DNA of 64,000 nucleotides from Clostridiales bacterium Firm_08 (GTDB taxonomy: Bacteria; Bacillota; Clostridia; Oscillospirales; QAKW01): positions 1 to 64,000 of the forward strand of contig LVAN01000001.1 of the NCBI GenBank assembly GCA_001604045.1, given 5' to 3'. A program made the translations under genes and the position numbers. Below the pieces are notes generated by a model that worked only from the letters and a program-made list of their open reading frames with translations, had not been told where the DNA came from and made no database searches. This document shows, one piece after another, positions 52,831 to 61,317 of this stretch; the first letter of the stretch is position 1, and each line of letters begins with the position of its first letter.

Positions 52831-54738
52831 TTAAATATCCAGATTTTGCACATACTGCGCGTTGGTCTCGATGAACTCTTTTCTCGGCTCGACCTTATCT
52901 CCCATCAGAATGGAGAAGATCTCGTCCGCCTGCGCCGCGTCCTCCATCGTGACCCTGATGATGGTGCGCCGTCTCGGATCCATCGTCGTCTCCCACAACT
53001 GATCGGGGTTCATCTCACCGAGACCTTTATAGCGGGCGATCAGCGCGCCGCCGCCCATCTCGGCGTTGATGGCGTCGCGCTCCTCGTCGGAATAGGCGTA
53101 GGCGACGTTTTTGCCCTTGGTCAGCTTGAACAGCGGCGGCTGGGCGAGATAGATATGTCCCTCCTCGATGAGCGGCCGCATAAAGCGGAAGAAAAACGTC
53201 AGCAGGAGCGTGCGGATATGGGAACCGTCGACGTCGGCATCCGCCATGATGATGATCTTGCCATAGCGCAGTTTCTCAATGTTGAAATCCATACCGATGC
53301 TGGTGCCCAGCGCCGTGATGACGGGCATCAGTTTGTCGTTGCCGATGACCTTGTCCTCTCTCGCTTTTTCCACGTTGAGCATCTTGCCCCACAGCGGCAG
53401 GATCGCCTGGAAGCGGCGGTCGCGCCCCTGTTTGGCGGAGCCGCCCGCCGAGTCGCCCTCGACGATGTAGATCTCGGTGATGTCGGTATCTCTCATCTGG
53501 CAGTCGGAGAGTTTTCCGGGCAGGGACATACCGCTGCTCAGCGCGCTCTTGCGGGTCGTCTCTCTCGCCTTGCGGGCGGATTCCCTGGCGCGGGAGGCGA
53601 GCTGCGCCTTTTCGATGATGGTGCGGGCGACCCTCGGGTTTTCCTCCAGATAATCGCCGAGCTGTTCGTTCATCAGTTTGGTGACGATGGTGCCGACCTC
53701 GCTGTTGCCGAGTTTGGTCTTGGTCTGCCCCTCGAATTCCGCCTCCTCGACCTTGACGGATACGACGGCGGTCAGACCTTCTCTGACGTCTTCTTTCTCG
53801 AATTTTTCCTCTTCTTTTTTAAATATGTTCTTGGCGTGCGCGTATTTGTTCATAATGCGGGTCAGCGCGTTTTTGAACCCCGCCTCGTGCGTGCCGCCGT
53901 CAATGGTGCGGATGTCGTTGGCAAAGGACAGGATGGACTCGCTGTAACTGCCGGTATACTGCATCGCGATCTCGACGGCGCAGCCGTCCTTTTCCCCGTT
54001 GAGGTAGATGATATCCTCATGGATCGCCTCTTTGCCTTTATTAAGGAACTCCACAAAACTTTTCACGCCGCCCTCATAGTGCAGCGTCTGGGAGCGGATC
54101 TTTTCGGGATCCCGCTCGTCGGAAAACACGATCTTGAGCCCCGCGTTGAGGAACGCCTGCTCCCTGAGCCGCCGCAAAAGCGTCTCGTACTCATATTCCA
54201 GCGTCTCAAAGATCTCGCTGTCCGCGTAGAACCGCACTCTCGTGCCGGTCTCCGCCGTGTCGCCGATGACCTTCATTTTCTCGACGGATTTGCCGCGCTC
54301 ATACCGCTGGAAATAGACGTGCTCGCCGTTGCTGACCTCGACCTCCAGCCACTCGGACAGCGCGTTGACGACGCTGGCGCCCACACCGTGCAGTCCGCCG
54401 GATACCTTATATCCGCCGCCGCCGAACTTGCCGCCCGCGTGCAGTACCGTGAAAACGACTTCCACCGCGGGGATGCCCATTTTCGGATGGATGCCGATGG
54501 GAATGCCGCGGCCGTTGTCATAGACCTCGATCACGTTGCCGGCAAGGATCTTTACGCCGATCTCGGTGCAAAAGCCCGCCATCGCCTCGTCGATGGAATT
54601 GTCGACGATCTCATATACCAGGTGATGAAGGCCCTGCAGAGAAGTCGATCCGATATACATACCCGGACGCTTTCTGACCGCTTCCAGCCCCTCTAACACC
54701 TGTATTTGTGTTTCATCATAGGCGTGTTGCTGTTCCAT
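52831..54738 (-). CDS. gyrB: DNA gyrase subunit B
   Basis: A 635-residue ATPase subunit of gyrase. The GHKL ATPase domain shows [22 protein letters not shown] and [16 protein letters not shown]. The transducer region and TOPRIM follow, with EGDSAGGSA and the metal-binding [20 protein letters not shown] and PRRRT are near the C terminus. The length is normal for a Gram-positive GyrB without the E. coli insert. The ATG at 54738 is chosen because AGGAGG lies 6 nt upstream; the first 22 bp overlap the end of remB. It is part of the dnaN-recF-remB-gyrB-gyrA block. Confidence 0.97.
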   Translation of the reverse strand: MEQQHAYDETQIQVLEGLEAVRKRPGMYIGSTSLQGLHHLVYEIVDNSIDEAMAGFCTEIGVKILAGNVIEVYDNGRGIPIGIHPKMGIPAVEVVFTVLHAGGKFGGGGYKVSGGLHGVGASVVNALSEWLEVEVSNGEHVYFQRYERGKSVEKMKVIGDTAETGTRVRFYADSEIFETLEYEYETLLRRLREQAFLNAGLKIVFSDERDPEKIRSQTLHYEGGVKSFVEFLNKGKEAIHEDIIYLNGEKDGCAVEIAMQYTGSYSESILSFANDIRTIDGGTHEAGFKNALTRIMNKYAHAKNIFKKEEEKFEKEDVREGLTAVVSVKVEEAEFEGQTKTKLGNSEVGTIVTKLMNEQLGDYLEENPRVARTIIEKAQLASRARESARKARETTRKSALSSGMSLPGKLSDCQMRDTDITEIYIVEGDSAGGSAKQGRDRRFQAILPLWGKMLNVEKAREDKVIGNDKLMPVITALGTSIGMDFNIEKLRYGKIIIMADADVDGSHIRTLLLTFFFRFMRPLIEEGHIYLAQPPLFKLTKGKNVAYAYSDEERDAINAEMGGGALIARYKGLGEMNPDQLWETTMDPRRRTIIRVTMEDAAQADEIFSILMGDKVEPRKEFIETNAQYVQNLDI

Positions 54739-54994
54739 TTTGTTCCTCCTGCTCAAAAATCTTACCCAGTCTCTTTTTCAGTGTCGCCGCGCTGATCACG
54801 GTAACGTATATGCCCCGGTCGGTGACGATGAAACTCTGCGGCAGATCGTCTCCGACGTATGTTATCTTTCCGTTTTTCTGCTGTTCGGAAAGAAAAAGCC
54901 TCGTTTTCTGTTGTACCGTCGCTTTGTCCATATCAAAAACGCCGATGATCTCGTCCCGGCGCAGCACGATATCCTGTCCTATGTGGAGGTACAC
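54716..54994 (-). CDS. remB: Extracellular matrix regulator RemB (DUF370)
   Basis: A 92-residue cytosolic DNA-binding regulator. It starts at a GTG (54994) with GGGGGAG 5 nt upstream and reads [19 protein letters not shown], then [14 protein letters not shown], both typical of the RemB family. RemB works with RemA to control biofilm-matrix genes in Bacillus. The gene between recF and gyrB is a conserved arrangement in Firmicutes. It overlaps the 3' end of recF by 16 bp and the 5' end of gyrB by 23 bp, so it is tightly coupled. Confidence 0.92.
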   Translation of the reverse strand: MYLHIGQDIVLRRDEIIGVFDMDKATVQQKTRLFLSEQQKNGKITYVGDDLPQSFIVTDRGIYVTVISAATLKKRLGKIFEQEEQNGTATRL

Positions 54995-56085
54995 TGTATC
55001 TCCCCCTTTTCGATAAACAGCGTCGCCGCTCCCGGATAACGCATTTTTTCCGGCTCGCAGGTCGTGACGATACACTGGTTTTTCAGCGTGTGATCCATAA
55101 TAAATTTCTGACGGTTTCCGTCAAGTTCCGAAAAGATGTCGTCCAAAAGGATCACCGGCATTTCCCCGGTGCGCGCCTCGCTGATCACCGCCTCGCCGAG
55201 TTTCACGGACAGCGCGACGGAGCGGATCTGCCCCTGGGAGGCGAAAAACTTGGCGCTTTTGCCGCCGATCATGATCAGGATGTCGTCCTTGTGGACGCCG
55301 CTGCCCGTCATACCGTTTTCTATATCTCTGCCTCGCGTTTTTTCAAGCCGCTCGCGGATCAGTTCGCCGTATTGCTCCTCGGTCTTTTCATCCTTTGAAA
55401 ATTGGTTGAGGTATAGGAGTTTGATCTTTTCCTGTCCGCCGGAGATCTCCTCATAGATCCGCCCCGCGGCAAGATCGAGCTGTCTTATGTATTCCGCCCG
55501 GCACTTCGCGACGTATCCGCCGGTCGCCGCCATCATCTCGTCCCATACCGGCAGTGTTGCCGCCAAAGAGGGGTCGTTTTCTATTTCTTTTAACAATCGG
55601 TTGCGGTTTTTGAGGGTCTTGTTGTACCGGAGCAGCGCCTCGGTATACCTCGTATCCGTCGCACAGATCGCGATATCGATGAATTCCCGCCGCTCCTGCG
55701 GCGCGCCCTTGATCATCATCAGATGATCCGGCGTGAATACGACGCTCTGGAACAGTCCCAGCGCGTCGCGGTTTTTTTCCGCCCGCCTGCCGTCGATGGT
55801 GACTTTTTTCCCTCCGCGGCGGTTGAGCATCACCGAGATCTCATGCTCTCTGCCGTTTTGCTCAAAGGTCACGTCCACGCTCGCCTCATCCTGTCCCGCG
55901 AGGATCATCACTTCCTCCCGGCTGGCGCGGAATGAGCGCAGAGACGCGGCGAGATAGATCCCCTCCAGGATGTTGGTCTTGCCCTGCGCGTTTTTGCCGG
56001 CAATGACCGTCACGCCGTCGGGAAAGGACAGCCGCAGATCCTTCAGGTTTCTGAAATTATGCAGATGGACGCGTCGGATCTTCAT
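54979..56085 (-). CDS. recF: DNA replication and repair protein RecF
   Basis: A 368-residue SMC-like ATPase that helps load RecA at single-strand gaps. It has the N-terminal HLHNFRNLKDL, Walker A GKNAQGKTNILE (about 30-41), VVFTPDHLMMIKG, the ABC-type signature SQGQIRSVALSVKL and Walker B VILLDDIFSELD. The length is normal. It starts 5 bp downstream of dnaN, with no S4-domain gene (rlbA/yaaA) between as in Bacillus, and its 3' end overlaps remB. Confidence 0.96.
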   Translation of the reverse strand: MKIRRVHLHNFRNLKDLRLSFPDGVTVIAGKNAQGKTNILEGIYLAASLRSFRASREEVMILAGQDEASVDVTFEQNGREHEISVMLNRRGGKKVTIDGRRAEKNRDALGLFQSVVFTPDHLMMIKGAPQERREFIDIAICATDTRYTEALLRYNKTLKNRNRLLKEIENDPSLAATLPVWDEMMAATGGYVAKCRAEYIRQLDLAAGRIYEEISGGQEKIKLLYLNQFSKDEKTEEQYGELIRERLEKTRGRDIENGMTGSGVHKDDILIMIGGKSAKFFASQGQIRSVALSVKLGEAVISEARTGEMPVILLDDIFSELDGNRQKFIMDHTLKNQCIVTTCEPEKMRYPGAATLFIEKGEIQCTST

Positions 56086-56090
56086 ATTAC

Positions 56091-57212
56091 TTATTCATTG
56101 CCGGTCAACCGCATCGGCAGTACGAGGAAAATAAAATCCTCTCCTTCTTTCGGTTTGATGACGATGGGGGTCTTCGGATTGCCGAGTTCCAGGCGCACCT
56201 CATCCTCCTCGCAGGCGGCAAGCGCGTCCAGCATATAACGGTGATTGAAGCCGATCTCCATTGACGTCTGGAACGGTTCGGTGGGAAATTCATCATAGAA
56301 TTTTCCCATATTGGTCGCCGTGGAGATCTTGACCGTGCCGAAATCGAAATTGCAGTGGATGGGGATCCGGATGGTAGGGCTGACAAGCAGCGCCGCGCTC
56401 TCTATGGACGCCGCGAAAGTCCTCTTTTCGATATTGACCGCGAACGTGAACTGCGCGGGGATCGCGCTTTTATAATTGAGAAATTCCCCTTCCAGCCGGC
56501 GGGAAATGATCCGCTTGTCCGCAATCTCAAAGATCAGATGCTTATGAGAGATAGAGACCGCGATCTTTTCCTCTTTATCCTCCGGCAGGTTTTTGATGAT
56601 CTCCAGAACGGTTTTTTTCGGGATGACGAACTGCACGTTCTTTCCGTAAAACTCAATGATCTTTTCTTTACGTATGGCGAGACGGACGCCGTCTACCGCC
56701 ACGGCGCTGATGTTTTTGTCCTCCGGCGAGATATCAAACAAAATACCCTGCAGGATGGGGCGCTCGTCGCTGTCCGCCGCCGCGAACACCGTCTGCCGCA
56801 GCAGGCGGGAAAACGCGCCGTTTTCCATCGTCAGCTCGTCCCCCTCGATGATGGTGGGAAGTTCCGGATATTCCATGGCGGACTGTCCCATAATGGTGAA
56901 TTTTTTACTGCCGCCGGTGATGTTGGTGCGGAATTTATCGTCCGTCGACACGCTGACGCCGCCTTCCGGCAGTTTACGCACGATGTCGATAAAAAGACGG
57001 CAGGGCAGAACGATGCTTCCGTCGACCTGTACTTCCGCCGGGATGGTAAAGACCACGCCGATATCGAGGTCATACGCGGTAAAAGTGACGGAACCGTCTC
57101 CGGTCTCTATCAGGATGCCCTCCAGCGCGCTGAGAGAACTTTTGACGGCGGCGGCGCGTCCGACGACGCTTACCGCTTCGCTGATCCGACTTCTGTCGCA
57201 AGTAAATTTCAT
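56091..57212 (-). CDS. dnaN: DNA polymerase III beta sliding clamp
   Basis: A 373-residue ring clamp of three similar domains; two copies encircle DNA and tether polymerase III. The N terminus MKFTCDRSRISEAVSVV, the middle domain with PILQGILFDI, and the C-terminal VLPMRL (partner-binding pocket region) match the family. The ATG at 57212 follows GGGAGG and is preferred over in-frame codons just upstream. It is the first gene after the dnaA-dnaN origin gap and heads the dnaN-recF-remB-gyrB-gyrA block. Confidence 0.97.
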   Translation of the reverse strand: MKFTCDRSRISEAVSVVGRAAAVKSSLSALEGILIETGDGSVTFTAYDLDIGVVFTIPAEVQVDGSIVLPCRLFIDIVRKLPEGGVSVSTDDKFRTNITGGSKKFTIMGQSAMEYPELPTIIEGDELTMENGAFSRLLRQTVFAAADSDERPILQGILFDISPEDKNISAVAVDGVRLAIRKEKIIEFYGKNVQFVIPKKTVLEIIKNLPEDKEEKIAVSISHKHLIFEIADKRIISRRLEGEFLNYKSAIPAQFTFAVNIEKRTFAASIESAALLVSPTIRIPIHCNFDFGTVKISTATNMGKFYDEFPTEPFQTSMEIGFNHRYMLDALAACEEDEVRLELGNPKTPIVIKPKEGEDFIFLVLPMRLTGNE

Positions 57213-57445
57213 TTTTTTCCTCCCTCTCATCAAGAGAATTTTTTTCTTTTAGTATTCTTAGTATTAGAGCCTGTGAAAAAGTGAAAAAGCGGGTTTTTCC
57301 TTTTTACGAAGGGAAAGCGGCCGTTCAAAACGAAGGGGACGAGCGGTGGAGAACGGACTGCTTATCCACAGGGTGGATCCGTCCTGAAAAAAGATGTGGA
57401 CGGATGTTGATGACTTTATGTGGATAGTGGAAAATCAAGGGGAAA
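57213..57445. other. oriC: oriC: dnaA-dnaN intergenic region with DnaA boxes and an AT-rich unwinding candidate
   Basis: A perfect DnaA box TTATCCACA at 57362-57370 (plus) and an 8/9 match CTATCCACA on the minus strand at 57421-57429, with weaker boxes near 57393 and 57428-57435. Nearer dnaN, 57236-57267 is strongly AT-rich and reads TTAGTATTCTTAGTATTAG at its end, a possible DnaA-trio-like run next to a DNA-unwinding element. The order dnaA, boxes, AT-rich block, dnaN is that of Bacillus oriC. The replication-strand switch at this point supports the call. Confidence 0.75.
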
Positions 57446-58801
57446 TCAGAAGGATTTTTTGATATTTTCCATCTGCTCGCTGATATCCTGTTTGAGTTTG
57501 GGATCCTTTTCGATGTCCGCCTCGATATTTTTGATGGCGTGAAGGACGGTGGTGTGATCCTTGCTGCTGAAATTCTCCCCGATCTCCTTGAGGGAAAGCG
57601 CCGTCATCTGCCGGGCGATATACATACAGATATGGCGCGCCCGCACGATGGTCGCCTTGTGAGACTTGCCGCGGATATCGTCCGCCGAGAGATAGTAGTA
57701 ACGGCAAACGTTGTCGATGATCATATCGACGGTAACGCTGGTCGGCCGGCTCTCCGAGATAACAGAGGCGACGGCGTTCTGCGCCGTGACCAGAGAGGGC
57801 TTTTCATTATAAAGCATATTATAGGCTTTGATCTTGTTGATAGCACCTTCCAGTTCTCTGACGTTGGTATGCAGTTTTTTCGCGATGAATTCCACGACGT
57901 TGTCGCTGAGTTCCAGTCCGAGAGAGTCGGCTTTGTTCTTGATGATGGCGCAGCGCGTCTCGAATTGAGGCGGCTGGATGTCCGCCATCACGCCCATTTC
58001 AAAGCGGGTGCGGAGCCTGTCGGTCAGCGGCAGGATATCCTTGGGCGGACGGTCGGAGGTCAGGATGATCTGTTTGCTTGCCTCATGCAGCGCCTCGAAG
58101 GTGTGGAAAAACTCCTCCTGCGTTTGTTCCTTGCCGGCGATGAACTGGATGTCGTCTACGAGAAACGCGTCGACAAAACGGTATTTTTTACGGAACTGCG
58201 CCATTTTCCCTTTTTGCAGGGACTCCACCAGATCGTTGATAAAATCCTCGCATTTTATGTAAAGGATGTTGATATCGGGATCGTTGCGGCGCAGCTCGTT
58301 GGCGATGGCGCACATCAGATGGGTCTTGCCCAGCCCGGAACGGCCGTAGATGAAAAGCGGGTTGAACCCGGTGCCGGGGTTGTTGGCGACGGAAACGGAA
58401 GCGGCGTGCGCGAACTTGTTTTCCGCGCCGACGACGAAGTTCTCAAAGGTCAGTTTGCTCATCGGCGAGGAGAGATAGTCCTGATCCTGCTGCATCACTT
58501 CGTTGAACTGTTTTTCTCTCGGTTTCGCCTGTTCGATGATGCGGGGCGGCGCCTCGTCCTCGGTAATGATGGAGGCGCGCACGGGAAAGCCCATCGTATC
58601 GGTCAGCGCTTTTTCGATGATCTCGGAAAAATTATTTTCGATCGTTCCCTTTTGAAAGAGCGTACGCACGTAAAAGAAAGCGACGTTATTTTCCATTTTC
58701 ACGGGGTTGAGCAGCTTGATCCAACTGTTGAAGGAGACGCTGGTGACCTGCGGCTCGATCAGGGTCATCGCTTTTTCCCAAACGTCCGAAAAAGATTGCA
58801 T
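57446..58801 (-). CDS. dnaA: Chromosomal replication initiator protein DnaA
   Basis: A 451-residue AAA+ initiator. Domain I opens SFSDVWEKAM. Domain III has Walker A FIYGRSGLGKTHL, Walker B LVDDIQFI, DRLRTRFEMG and the sensor-2 helix NVRELEGAINKI. Domain IV, which reads DnaA boxes, has RHICMYIARQMTALSLKEIG and then SSKDHTTVLHA. In most DnaA proteins the last motif has Arg where this one has Lys. The ATG at 58801 is chosen (AGGAGG 12 nt upstream); an in-frame TTG at 58810 is closer to the Shine-Dalgarno and may also be used. It has its own promoter at 58855-58883. Confidence 0.97.
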   Translation of the reverse strand: MQSFSDVWEKAMTLIEPQVTSVSFNSWIKLLNPVKMENNVAFFYVRTLFQKGTIENNFSEIIEKALTDTMGFPVRASIITEDEAPPRIIEQAKPREKQFNEVMQQDQDYLSSPMSKLTFENFVVGAENKFAHAASVSVANNPGTGFNPLFIYGRSGLGKTHLMCAIANELRRNDPDINILYIKCEDFINDLVESLQKGKMAQFRKKYRFVDAFLVDDIQFIAGKEQTQEEFFHTFEALHEASKQIILTSDRPPKDILPLTDRLRTRFEMGVMADIQPPQFETRCAIIKNKADSLGLELSDNVVEFIAKKLHTNVRELEGAINKIKAYNMLYNEKPSLVTAQNAVASVISESRPTSVTVDMIIDNVCRYYYLSADDIRGKSHKATIVRARHICMYIARQMTALSLKEIGENFSSKDHTTVLHAIKNIEADIEKDPKLKQDISEQMENIKKSF

Positions 58802-58854
58802 TTTTTTCAAATTCCTCCTTTTTACAGCCTTATTTTTATTATTTATACTATAAT

Positions 58855-58883
58855 ATCATAACATATAGTAAATTAGAAATCAA
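58855..58883 (-). promoter_or_regulatory. Promoter of dnaA with adjoining DnaA box
   Basis: Minus strand: TTGATT (58883-58878), a 17-bp spacer and TATGAT (58860-58855) in a very AT-rich stretch. An 8/9 DnaA box (TTTTCCACA, minus strand, 58908-58900) lies 17 bp upstream of the -35, so autoregulation by DnaA is likely. This could also be the second box cluster of a bipartite origin. Confidence 0.75.
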
Positions 58884-58912
58884 CACTTTCCTCACAATTT
58901 GTGGAAAATTCA

Positions 58913-58941
58913 TTGACAGAAAAAGAGAGGTTGATTATAAT
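58913..58941 (+). promoter_or_regulatory. Consensus promoter of glyQS
   Basis: A perfect TTGACA (58913-58918), a 17-bp spacer and a perfect TATAAT (58936-58941). Transcription would start near 58948, only about 30 nt before the GTG start, so there is no room for a T-box riboswitch. Confidence 0.92.
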
Positions 58942-58976
58942 TAAAATTGCTTTTAAGAAAAAAAGGAGAGATATTC

Positions 58977-60359
58977 GTGAAAAATAACGAGAAAACGATG
59001 GAAAAGATCGTCGCCCTCTGCAAGGGCAGGGGGTTCGTATATCCGGGCAGCGAGATCTACGGGGGGCTTGCCAACTCGTGGGATTACGGTCCGCTCGGCG
59101 TGGAACTGAAAAACAACATCAAAAAGGCGTGGTGGAAAAAGTTTGTCACCGAGTCCCGCTACAACGTCGGCCTTGACAGCGCGATATTGATGAACCCGCA
59201 GGTCTGGGTGGCGTCGGGACACGTCGGCGGGTTCAGCGATCCGCTGATGGACTGCAAGGCGTGCAAGACCCGCCACCGCGCGGACAAGCTGATCGAGGAC
59301 GCGACGGGAGAGGTCGCGGACGGCTGGACGAACGAGCAGATCTATGATTTTATCAAGGAAAAAAATATCGTCTGTCCCGACTGCGGCAAATGCGATTTTA
59401 CCGAGGTGCGGCAGTTCAATCTGATGTACAAGACCTACCAGGGCGTTACCGAGGACGCCAAAAACGAGGTGTATCTGCGCCCCGAGACCGCGCAGGGCAT
59501 CTTTGTCGACTTCAAGAACATACAGCGCACCACGCGCAAAAAGATCCCCTTCGGCGTGGGACAGATCGGCAAATCCTTCCGCAACGAGATCACCCCGGGC
59601 AATTTCATTTTCCGCATCCGGGAGTTCGAGCAGATGGAAATGGAGTTTTTCTGCGCCCCCGGCACCGATCTTGAATGGTTCAAATACTGGAAGGACACCT
59701 GCGAGAACTTTCTGCTCTCGCTCGGCATCAAAAAGGAAAACATCCGTCTGCGGGATCACGCGAAAGAGGAACTCGCGTTTTATTCCCGGGCGACGACGGA
59801 CATCGAGTTTATGTTCCCGTTCGGGTTCGGGGAACTTTGGGGCATCGCGGACCGCACCGATTACGATCTGAAACAGCACGCCGAGCATTCCGGCGAGAAA
59901 ATGGAATACCTCGATCCGGTCACCGGAGAGAAATACGTGCCTTACGTCATCGAGCCGTCGCTGGGCTGTGACCGTGTTCTGCTCGCGTTTCTGGTGGAGG
60001 CGTACGACGAGGAAGTCGTCGACGCGGAGAAAAACGACACCCGCGTCGTGATGCGTTTGCACCCGGCGCTGGCGCCGTATAAAGCGGCGGTGCTGCCGCT
60101 GTCCAAAAAACTGTCCGACAAGGCGCTGGAAGTCTACGATAAGCTCGCGAAACAGTTCCCCTGCGACTTCGACGACACCGGCTCCATCGGCAAACGCTAC
60201 CGCAGGGAGGACGAGATCGGCACGCCCTTCTGCGTGACCTATGATTTCGACACCGAGACCGACGGCTGCGTCACCGTCAGAGAGCGCGACAGTATGGAGC
60301 AGGTCCGGCTTCCGATCGGAGAGGTCGGGGACTATATCTCGAAATTTTTGAAATTTTAG
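58977..60359 (+). CDS. glyQS: Glycyl-tRNA synthetase, alpha2 type
   Basis: A 460-residue class II synthetase. It charges tRNA-Gly in one chain (the homodimeric form, unlike the two-subunit glyQ/glyS of many bacteria). Motifs seen are [35 protein letters not shown] (motif 2), [22 protein letters not shown]-type [13 protein letters not shown] and [12 protein letters not shown] (motif 3). A Cys pattern CKACKTRH...CPDCGKC suggests a zinc site. The GTG at 58977 has AGGAGA 7 nt upstream and lies just after the expected transcript start. It stands between dnaA and rpmH, an unusual place. Confidence 0.95.
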   Translation: MKNNEKTMEKIVALCKGRGFVYPGSEIYGGLANSWDYGPLGVELKNNIKKAWWKKFVTESRYNVGLDSAILMNPQVWVASGHVGGFSDPLMDCKACKTRHRADKLIEDATGEVADGWTNEQIYDFIKEKNIVCPDCGKCDFTEVRQFNLMYKTYQGVTEDAKNEVYLRPETAQGIFVDFKNIQRTTRKKIPFGVGQIGKSFRNEITPGNFIFRIREFEQMEMEFFCAPGTDLEWFKYWKDTCENFLLSLGIKKENIRLRDHAKEELAFYSRATTDIEFMFPFGFGELWGIADRTDYDLKQHAEHSGEKMEYLDPVTGEKYVPYVIEPSLGCDRVLLAFLVEAYDEEVVDAEKNDTRVVMRLHPALAPYKAAVLPLSKKLSDKALEVYDKLAKQFPCDFDDTGSIGKRYRREDEIGTPFCVTYDFDTETDGCVTVRERDSMEQVRLPIGEVGDYISKFLKF

Positions 60360-60388
60360 TTGACAAACACGAAAATAAAATATATAAT
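60360..60388 (+). promoter_or_regulatory. Consensus promoter of rpmH
   Basis: A perfect TTGACA (60360-60365), a 17-bp spacer and a perfect TATAAT (60383-60388). The -35 begins immediately after the glyQS stop codon. Confidence 0.92.
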
Positions 60389-60461
60389 TATCAATACGTC
60401 ACGAAAACGCGAAAAGGACGCGGACGCGTCCCATAGGCGAAAACAAAGGGAGGGATAGAAT

Positions 60462-60596
60462 ATGCTCAGGACCTATCAACCGAAAAAAAGACAGAGAAGC
60501 AAAGTCCACGGCTTCCGCCGCAGAATGCTGACGTCGAACGGGCAAAAAGTCTTGGCGAGAAGAAGAGCCAAAGGAAGAAAAAGACTGTCGCACTGA
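60462..60596 (+). CDS. rpmH: 50S ribosomal protein L34
   Basis: A 44-residue highly basic ribosomal protein. It reads [19 protein letters not shown], then [20 protein letters not shown] and LSH, i.e. the full L34 signature. GGGAGGG lies about 8 nt before the ATG. It binds 23S rRNA. Promoter upstream, T-rich hairpin downstream. It heads the conserved rpmH-rnpA-yidD-yidC-jag string that usually diverges from dnaA; here glyQS intervenes. Confidence 0.98.
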   Translation: MLRTYQPKKRQRSKVHGFRRRMLTSNGQKVLARRRAKGRKRLSH

Positions 60597-60604
60597 AATA
60601 TAAA

Positions 60605-60629
60605 AAGGCTCGAGCGAGCCTTTTTTTAT
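60605..60629 (+). terminator. Terminator or attenuator after rpmH
   Basis: A stem AAAGGCTC-gagc-GAGCCTTT followed by TTTTATT, 8 nt beyond the rpmH stop codon. Downstream rnpA has no obvious separate promoter, so partial read-through is likely, keeping L34 levels above RNase P protein. Confidence 0.8.
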
Positions 60630-60726
60630 TAAACCCGCCGCTTTTTTTCAGATCTCTACAAAACCGCCGGCCGCGGCATGGTCCGCGCCCCGAGCGTTTT
60701 GACGGCGGAAAAGTAAGGTGTTGCGT

Positions 60727-61041
60727 GTGATCACAAGTATCAAGGAAAACTACATTTTCCGGCGGGCGTATAAGAAAGGCAGATGTTTCGTCTGCCCGCT
60801 GTTCGTGATGTACGTTCTGAAAAGCAGACAAAACGCCCCCCGGCTCGGGATCACCGTGACCAAAAAACAGGGCAACGCCCCGACGCGCAACCGCATCCGG
60901 CGGATCCTGCGCGCGGGTTTTGCCGCGCACGCCGACGAGCTGCCGAAGGCGGATATCGTCGTCGTGGCAAGGGGCAGATGCCGGAGCGCCAAAAGCACCG
61001 ATATCTCCGCCGCCCTTGCGAAAATGCTGAAAGAAATATGA
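60727..61041 (+). CDS. rnpA: Ribonuclease P protein component
   Basis: 104 residues, basic. It assists the catalytic RNA of RNase P in tRNA 5' maturation. It reads SIKENYIFRRAYKKGRCF, then LGITVTKKQGNAPTRNRIRRILR (the conserved RNR motif) and ADIVVVARGRC. The GTG at 60727 is preferred because AAGG lies 8 nt upstream; an in-frame TTG at 60721 and GTG at 60718 are too close. It overlaps yidD by 4 bp. Confidence 0.95.
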   Translation: MITSIKENYIFRRAYKKGRCFVCPLFVMYVLKSRQNAPRLGITVTKKQGNAPTRNRIRRILRAGFAAHADELPKADIVVVARGRCRSAKSTDISAALAKMLKEI

Positions 61042-61310
61042 GGATCATAAAGTACGTACGGGAGGCGTTCCTGCTCCCGCTGCGGTTTTACCGCAGATTT
61101 ATTTCCCCTCATACCGCGCCGAAATGTAAATACTATCCCACCTGCTCGGAATACGCGATGACCGCGGTCCGCCGGCACGGGATCCTTTACGGCGGGGCGC
61201 TTGCCGTCTGGCGGCTGCTGCGCTGTAATCCATGGTCAAAGGGCGGGATCGACTACGTGCCGGAGCGAACGATCTTTCAGCGTCTGAAAAAAGACCGAAA
61301 AGAGGAGTGA
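61038..61310 (+). CDS. yidD: Membrane protein insertion efficiency factor YidD
   Basis: A 90-residue small protein that attaches to the inner face of the membrane and helps YidC/Sec insertion. Signature: FYRRFISPHTAPKCKYYPTCSEYA, then AVRRHG, followed by RLLRCNPWSKGGIDYVP. The Cys residues typical of the family are present. The ATG overlaps the rnpA stop codon (ATGA), indicating coupled translation. Confidence 0.96.
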   Translation: MRIIKYVREAFLLPLRFYRRFISPHTAPKCKYYPTCSEYAMTAVRRHGILYGGALAVWRLLRCNPWSKGGIDYVPERTIFQRLKKDRKEE

Positions 61311-61317
61311 AAGAATT

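Noticed and set aside
58942-58976. T-box or other riboswitch in front of glyQS
   Set aside because: The leader predicted from the consensus promoter is only about 30 nt, too short for such an element.
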